Of a stretch of DNA of 64,000 nucleotides, positions 59,917 through 64,000 are shown in pieces. Under the pieces are notes generated by a model that was given only the letters and a program-made list of their open reading frames with translations, had not been told where the DNA came from and did no database searches. The translations under genes were made by a program, and so were the position numbers. The stretch is from Bacteroidaceae bacterium (GTDB taxonomy: Bacteria; Bacteroidota; Bacteroidia; Bacteroidales; Bacteroidaceae). Numbering within the stretch: position 1 is the stretch's first letter; every line of letters starts with the position of its first letter. The DNA lies in contig JAFRQD010000062.1 in NCBI GenBank assembly GCA_017428785.1, forward strand, positions 27,611 through 91,610, read 5' to 3'.

Positions 59917-61494
59917 ATGAAGAAACTCCTTTTAGGTGATGAGGCTGTAGCTCTTGGCGCCATCAATGCCGGACTGAGCGGCGTGTATGCTTACCCGGGG
60001 ACGCCGAGCACAGAAATCACCGAATACATACAGGGCCATCCCCTTGCCAAGGAACGCGGCATCCATTCGCGTTGGTGCACGAACGAGAAGACGGCGATGG
60101 AGGCTGCCCTCGGCATGTCGTATGCCGGCAAGAGGGCTTTGGTGTGCATGAAGCATGTAGGCATGAATGTGTGTGCCGACGCTTTCGTCAACAGTGCCAT
60201 TACGGGTGTGAAGGGCGGCCTGATAGTCCTTGCTGCCGACGACCCCTCGATGCACTCTTCCCAAAACGAGCAGGACTCGCGCTTCTACGCCAAGTTTGCG
60301 CTCGTGCCATGCCTCGAGCCCTCCAATCAGCAGGAGGCTTACGACATGATGGCTTACGGCTTCGACCTCTCCGAGCGGCTTGGCGAGCCCATCGTGCTGC
60401 GTGTCGTGACGCGCCTTGCGCACTCTCGTGCCGCGGTGGAAGTAACAGAGCCAAAGGCCGAGAAGCTCCTTTCGCCTGCGACCGACCAGTGGGTGCTCCT
60501 GCCAGGCATAGCGAGGAAGAAGTATGTGAAGCTCCTCGAGAAGCAAGACGCCATGAAGCAGGCTTCGGAAGAGAGTCCCTATAACAAGGTAGAGACCTCT
60601 GCCAGGAAGACAGGCATCCTGGCTTGCGGCATTGCATACAATTATGTGAAAGAGGCCGTCGGCAGCGATGCCAACCTCGTCAAGATATCGCAGTATCCGT
60701 TGCCGGAGGATAAGATAAAGGCCTTGGCAGCTAAGTGCGACGACCTTCTCGTCATCGAAGACGGGCAGCCCGTCGTGGAGGAGCTCGTCAAGGGCTTGCT
60801 CGGCGCTGGCTATCCTGTCAAGGGACGCCTGACGGGCGACCTGCCTCGCACGGGCGAACTGAATCCCGACAATGTGGCAAAGGCCTTAGGAAAAGCGACA
60901 GGAGCTGTGTTTGCTCCTGCCAAGAACATGGCCGCTCGTCCACCTCAGCTCTGTCAGGGCTGCGGCCACAGAGACGTCTATGCTGCCTTGAACCAAGTGC
61001 TTGCCGACTATCCCGAGCATCGTGTCTTCGGCGACATCGGCTGCTACACGCTTGGCGCACTGCCTCCCTTCCAAGCTCTTTCATCCTGTGTGGATATGGG
61101 CGCAAGCATCACGATGGCGAAGGGCGCTGCAGATGCAGGACTCTTCCCTGCCGTGGCCATCATCGGCGACTCCACCTTTACGCATAGTGGCATGACGGGC
61201 CTGCTGGATGCCGTCAACGACAAGGCCAACATTACCGTCATCATCTCCGACAATCTCACGACAGGCATGACGGGCGGACAGGACTCCGCAGGCACCAACA
61301 AGTACGAAGCCATCTGCCTCGGCCTTGGTGTCGAGCCGGAACATGTGCGTGTAGTCGTGCCTCTGCCGAAGAACATGCCAGAGATAACCCGCGTCATCAA
61401 GGAAGAAATAGAGTACAAAGGCGTCAGCGTCATCATCCCGAGAAGGGAATGCATCCAAACCTTTGCAAGACATGCAAGAGCCAAAAAGCACTAA
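59917..61494 (+). CDS. iorA: indolepyruvate ferredoxin oxidoreductase, alpha subunit (lacking the ferredoxin domain)
   Basis: The 525-residue protein opens GDEAVALGAINAGLSGVYAY, with PGTPSTEITEYIQ (pyrimidine-binding domain), RALVCMKHVGMNVCADAFVN, and the C-terminal thiamine-diphosphate domain with PPQLCQGCGHRDVYAALNQV, GDIGCYTLGALPPF and IIGDSTFTHSGMTGLLDAVN. It oxidatively decarboxylates indolepyruvate and related aryl 2-oxoacids to acyl-CoA. The archaeal and other homologues end in two [4Fe-4S] clusters; here the protein stops after IPRRECIQTFARHARAKKH with no cysteine cluster, so a separate electron carrier must be used. It is followed by iorB after five bases. Confidence 0.9.
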   Translation: MKKLLLGDEAVALGAINAGLSGVYAYPGTPSTEITEYIQGHPLAKERGIHSRWCTNEKTAMEAALGMSYAGKRALVCMKHVGMNVCADAFVNSAITGVKGGLIVLAADDPSMHSSQNEQDSRFYAKFALVPCLEPSNQQEAYDMMAYGFDLSERLGEPIVLRVVTRLAHSRAAVEVTEPKAEKLLSPATDQWVLLPGIARKKYVKLLEKQDAMKQASEESPYNKVETSARKTGILACGIAYNYVKEAVGSDANLVKISQYPLPEDKIKALAAKCDDLLVIEDGQPVVEELVKGLLGAGYPVKGRLTGDLPRTGELNPDNVAKALGKATGAVFAPAKNMAARPPQLCQGCGHRDVYAALNQVLADYPEHRVFGDIGCYTLGALPPFQALSSCVDMGASITMAKGAADAGLFPAVAIIGDSTFTHSGMTGLLDAVNDKANITVIISDNLTTGMTGGQDSAGTNKYEAICLGLGVEPEHVRVVVPLPKNMPEITRVIKEEIEYKGVSVIIPRRECIQTFARHARAKKH

Positions 61495-61499
61495 ACAGC

Positions 61500-62072
61500 A
61501 TGAAGAAAGACATTATATTATGCGGTGTGGGCGGACAAGGCATCCTCTCCATCGCGACCATTATAGGCGAGGCAGCCACGAAGGCGGGGCTCTTCCTGAA
61601 GCAGGCTGAGGTGCACGGCATGAGCCAGCGAGGCGGCGATGTGCAGTCGAACCTGCGCCTCTCTACGGAGCCCATCTGGAGCGACCTTATTGCCGAGGCA
61701 GGGGCAGACCTCATCATCTCTATGGAGCCGATGGAGGCCATGCGCTATCTGGGCTACCTGAGCAAAGAGGGTAGGATAGTGACGAGCTCAAAGCCCTTCG
61801 TCAATATCCCCAACTATCCTGATGAAGACGCCTTGCAGCAGGAACTCGACACCCTGCCCAGCATTAAGCTCGACATAGAGTCCGTGGCCAAGGACTGCGG
61901 CAATCCCCGCGGCGCCAACATGGTGCTGCTTGGCATGGCCGCTCCCTTCATCGGCATCCTCTCCGTCGAGAACCTACGCGAAGCCATTGCCACCGTGTTC
62001 TCCCGTAAGGGTGAACAAGTGGTGGAAGCCAACCTCAAGGCCTTTGATGCCGGCGTGAAGGCTGGAGCATAA
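61500..62072 (+). CDS. iorB: indolepyruvate oxidoreductase, beta subunit
   Basis: ATG 61500 (MKKDIILCGVGGQGILSIAT) gives 190 residues; the frame upstream belongs to iorA. GVGGQGILS and EVHGMSQRGGDVQSNLRLS are the signature of the gamma-domain of 2-oxoacid:ferredoxin oxidoreductases, which joins the IorA thiamine domain and completes the enzyme. It is five bases after iorA, with an aminotransferase gene next. Confidence 0.92.
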   Translation: MKKDIILCGVGGQGILSIATIIGEAATKAGLFLKQAEVHGMSQRGGDVQSNLRLSTEPIWSDLIAEAGADLIISMEPMEAMRYLGYLSKEGRIVTSSKPFVNIPNYPDEDALQQELDTLPSIKLDIESVAKDCGNPRGANMVLLGMAAPFIGILSVENLREAIATVFSRKGEQVVEANLKAFDAGVKAGA

Positions 62073-62093
62073 ATCACAATAAATAGAATAGTC

Positions 62094-63404
62094 GTGTTTG
62101 ACAGAGAACAAGTAAACAGCATCATCGACTCGATGGGCCTCGGAGACTTCTCCCAGGCCACCATCCGCGATATACAGGCCCTCTCGCGTGTCCTTGAAGA
62201 GAAGACTGGCGAGGAGGTCATCCATCTTGAAATGGGCGTGCCGGGTCTGCAGCCTTCCGAGATAGCCCTGAAGGCTGAGGCAGAGGCCTTGAAGAACGGT
62301 TGTGCCACGATTTATCCGCCCAATGGCGGCATACCTCGTGTGAAGCAGGCAGCCTCGGAGTTCGTGAAAGCCTTCATCGGAGTGGATATCAATCCCGAAG
62401 GCTGTGTGCCGACCACAGGAAGCATGCAGGGCACCTTCGCCACCTTTATGGCAATTCACCATGCGTTTGCCGGCACAAGGCAGGACACCGTGCTGCTCAT
62501 CCAGCCGGGCTTCCCGGTTCAGACCACGCAATGCGATGTGATAGGCCTGAAGCACCAAGCCCTCGACATCTATCACTACAGAGGGAATGACCTCATAGAG
62601 AAGCTTGAGGAAATCGTTTCCAAAGGCAACATCTGTGCGATTGTCTATTCAAATCCCAACAACCCGTCTTGGGTATGCTTTACCGAAGAAGAGCTGAAGG
62701 GCATGGGAAGCATTGCAACTAAGCACGACATCCTTATCCTGGAAGACCTCGCATACTTTGCGATGGACTTCCGTCGCGACCTCTCGCATCCCTACCAGCC
62801 GCCTTTCCAAGCCACCGTTGCACGCTATACAGACAACTATGTGCTGTGGGTTTCGGCGTCGAAGGCATTCTCGTATGCTGGTCAGCGCATCGGCGTGACT
62901 TGCATCTCCAATCAGCTTTTCCATCGCACCTTTGCCCCACTGAAGGACAAGTTTGGCGTCGGCACCTTTGGCGACTTCTTCGTCGGACGCCTCATGTACA
63001 CGCTTTCGAGCGGTACTACGCACTCCGTTCAGCATGCCATGTCGGCATTGATGGAGGCAGCGGTCAGGGGGGAATACAATTTCCTTGATGATGTGCGTGA
63101 GTATGGGCGTCGGGCCAAGTTCATGAAGGACGTGCTTCTGGCCAACGGCTTCTATCTCGTTTATGACAACGACATGGGAGCTCCCTTGGCAGACGGTTTC
63201 TACTTTACCGTTCAATATCCCGGCATGAGCGACCTTCGGCTGACTCGCGAACTCATGACCTACGGCATAGCCGTCTTCCCCCTCGATACGATGGGCTCTA
63301 CTCAGCAGGGCGTCCGCATCTGCACCTCGTTCTTCCGTCGCGAACAGGAGCCCCTGTTCGCCACTCGCATAGCCCAGTTCCATAAAGAGCACGCTTCGAA
63401 GTAG
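62094..63404 (+). CDS. PLP-dependent aminotransferase class I/II (probably aromatic)
   Basis: The 436-residue fold-type I enzyme starts at GTG 62094 (MFDREQVNSIIDSMGLGDFS). It carries EMGVPGLQPSEIALKAEAEA, YPPNGGIPRVKQAASEF, IVYSNPNNPSWVCFTEEEL (PLP Asn), LEDLAYFAMDFRRDL, the PLP lysine in SASKAFSYAGQRIG (about residue 263) and CTSFFRRE (carboxylate Arg region). It lies after iorAB and probably supplies their aryl 2-oxoacid by transaminating Phe, Tyr or Trp; this link is from neighbourhood. Last gene in the window. Confidence 0.83.
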   Translation: MFDREQVNSIIDSMGLGDFSQATIRDIQALSRVLEEKTGEEVIHLEMGVPGLQPSEIALKAEAEALKNGCATIYPPNGGIPRVKQAASEFVKAFIGVDINPEGCVPTTGSMQGTFATFMAIHHAFAGTRQDTVLLIQPGFPVQTTQCDVIGLKHQALDIYHYRGNDLIEKLEEIVSKGNICAIVYSNPNNPSWVCFTEEELKGMGSIATKHDILILEDLAYFAMDFRRDLSHPYQPPFQATVARYTDNYVLWVSASKAFSYAGQRIGVTCISNQLFHRTFAPLKDKFGVGTFGDFFVGRLMYTLSSGTTHSVQHAMSALMEAAVRGEYNFLDDVREYGRRAKFMKDVLLANGFYLVYDNDMGAPLADGFYFTVQYPGMSDLRLTRELMTYGIAVFPLDTMGSTQQGVRICTSFFRREQEPLFATRIAQFHKEHASK

Positions 63405-63426
63405 GACACGCCATTGACCAGAAACT

Positions 63427-63603
63427 AAAACGCCGCATGCGGAGACTTGAATCTCTTCATGCGGCGTTTTCTGTTTCCCCATGCGGCGTTTTGCGTATCT
63501 CTATACAGCGTTTTCCATTTCTCTATACAGCGTTTCCCGTTTCCCCATGCGGCGCTTTCCATTTTTCCATGCGTCTTTTCCTGTTTCCCCATGCGGCGTT
63601 AAA
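63427..63603. repeat. degenerate GC-rich hairpin array, copy 7
   Basis: AAAACGCCGCATGCGGAG...CATGCGGCGTTTT, then about seven further CATGCGGCGTTTTC / CTATACAGCGTTTTCC units with 'ttccccatgcggcg' and 'tctctatacagcg' variants. It fills the first part of the gene-free tail 63405-64000. A partial unit recurs at 63877-63910. Confidence 0.8.
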
Positions 63604-63674
63604 AGCCTGGAAGGCTTTACTTTGAGTATCCGGTGGGCGAAGCCCCCGGTATCAGCGGATATAATACTTTCTTC

Positions 63675-63723
63675 TGCCTGGAAGGCAGTACAAAGAACCG
63701 CCCCTGGTACTGCCTTCCAGGCA
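63675..63723. repeat. inverted repeat TGCCTGGAAGGCAGTA / TACTGCCTTCCAGGCA
   Basis: A perfect 16-base stem around 17 bases. Nearby strings AAAGCCTGGAAGGCTTT and GAGGGCTTTGCCCTC are similar short palindromes. The region contains no gene. Confidence 0.75.
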
Positions 63724-63785
63724 GGATTTGGAAAGTGGTCTCTATGTTCTGTCCGAGGGCTTTGCCCTCGGTTACATCAAAGTAT

Positions 63786-63868
63786 AGCCTTTCAGGCTTA
63801 ACTCCCCTCCCATTCCATGAAGGGGAGGGGCAGGGGTGGGGTAGAAATCCAGGCTGTTTTCCCTGAAC
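63786..63868 (+). repeat. 83-base direct repeat, first copy
   Basis: AGCCTTTCAGGCTTAACTCC, then GGGGAGGGGCAGGGGTGGGG, ending GGCTGTTTTCCCTGAAC. Nearly identical to 63918-64000; the first half is a GGGGAGGGG palindrome. Confidence 0.85.
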
Positions 63869-63917
63869 ACCAATAATGCGGCGTTTTCTGTTTCTCTATG
63901 CTCTGTGCGGTGTTGAA

Positions 63918-64000
63918 AGCCTTTCAGGCTTAACTCCCCTCCCATTCCTTGAAGGGGAGGGGCAGGGGTGGGGTAGAAATCCAGACCGTTTTCCCTGAAC
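63918..64000 (+). repeat. 83-base direct repeat, second copy (reaches window end)
   Basis: Differs from 63786-63868 at only a few positions (for example GACCG for GGCTG near the end). Confidence 0.85.

Noticed and set aside
63437-63866. Frames of 62-106 codons at the right edge
   Set aside because: Repetitive Phe/Ser/Pro-rich translations of the degenerate hairpin array; not genes.

Overview
This 64 kb window looks like chromosome from a member of the Bacteroidales, most likely a Prevotella-like gut or rumen organism; the genus is an inference. The evidence is the Bacteroidetes-type -7 promoter element (TAnnTTTG) in front of most transcription units, gldH, tmRNA with a GANNYALAA-type tag, the gene order DUF1599 / DoxX-like / tpiA / SPOR / folE, and many secreted proteins ending in a short GIYIxxGKK-like tail. 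I see no rRNA or tRNA gene, no CRISPR array, no transposase and no recognisable prophage.

Layout. 1-6.9 kb: 5' part of a PurF-like gene, rnr, a four-gene set (fabG-like reductase, two hotdog dehydratases, thioesterase) resembling the tailoring genes of aryl-polyene clusters but without ketosynthase or carrier protein, and a His-rich CobW-family GTPase. 7-15.8 kb: a 1064-residue glutaminase-A-like secreted enzyme, a 1667-residue modular surface protein, and a 50-codon gene of the 'short acidic peptide ending in WDIWGEE' kind. 16.3-20.7 kb: holB, a PSP1/RicT-type gene, gldH and ugd. 20.8-25.6 kb: an unusual 1597-residue secreted protein with about 80 cysteines in its N-terminal third. 26.2-40.1 kb: minus-strand genes including two CotH-kinase proteins, two GH43-type glycosidases, a gamma carbonic anhydrase, an M24 aminopeptidase, nagA and glmM. 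One CotH gene is fused in frame to a complete voltage-gated-type ion channel. 40.3-43.7 kb: a GH31 glycosidase and a small secreted protein. 43.8-49 kb: ssrA, a beta-lactamase-family hydrolase, a SpoU methyltransferase and a secreted calpain-like protease. 49.2-54.8 kb: a candidate small RNA, PBP1A, pyrBI, glyA. 55.5-63.4 kb: a PIN toxin-antitoxin pair, the DUF1599-folE housekeeping run, and iorAB with an aminotransferase.

The most unusual feature of the window is its dense population of short dispersed repeats: (i) arrays of small GC-rich hairpins (GCCGC-N2-GCGGC type) at seven or more loci, often just after genes; (ii) a roughly 22-bp imperfect palindrome centred on ATCATGAT at three loci; (iii) 'ggggaggggcaggggtgggg' palindromes; (iv) A/T-rich 'aattgaaaattg' and 'ttaattcttaactc' strings. 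Three copies lie inside protein-coding genes and keep the frame open (SpoU methyltransferase, and the M24 peptidase twice), adding protein segments much as Rickettsia palindromic elements do. A composite intergenic element of about 370 bp occurs twice. A 23-bp duplication of the ssrA 3' end suggests an old integration site.

Genes probably working together: fabG/dehydratases/thioesterase; holB-PSP1-gldH; GH43 and CotH (overlapping); glmM-nagA-channel::CotH; GH31 with its downstream secreted protein; pyrB-pyrI; DUF1599 through folE; iorA-iorB-aminotransferase (2-oxoacid oxidation of aromatic amino acids). All functional calls come from motif recognition by eye; no database search was run.
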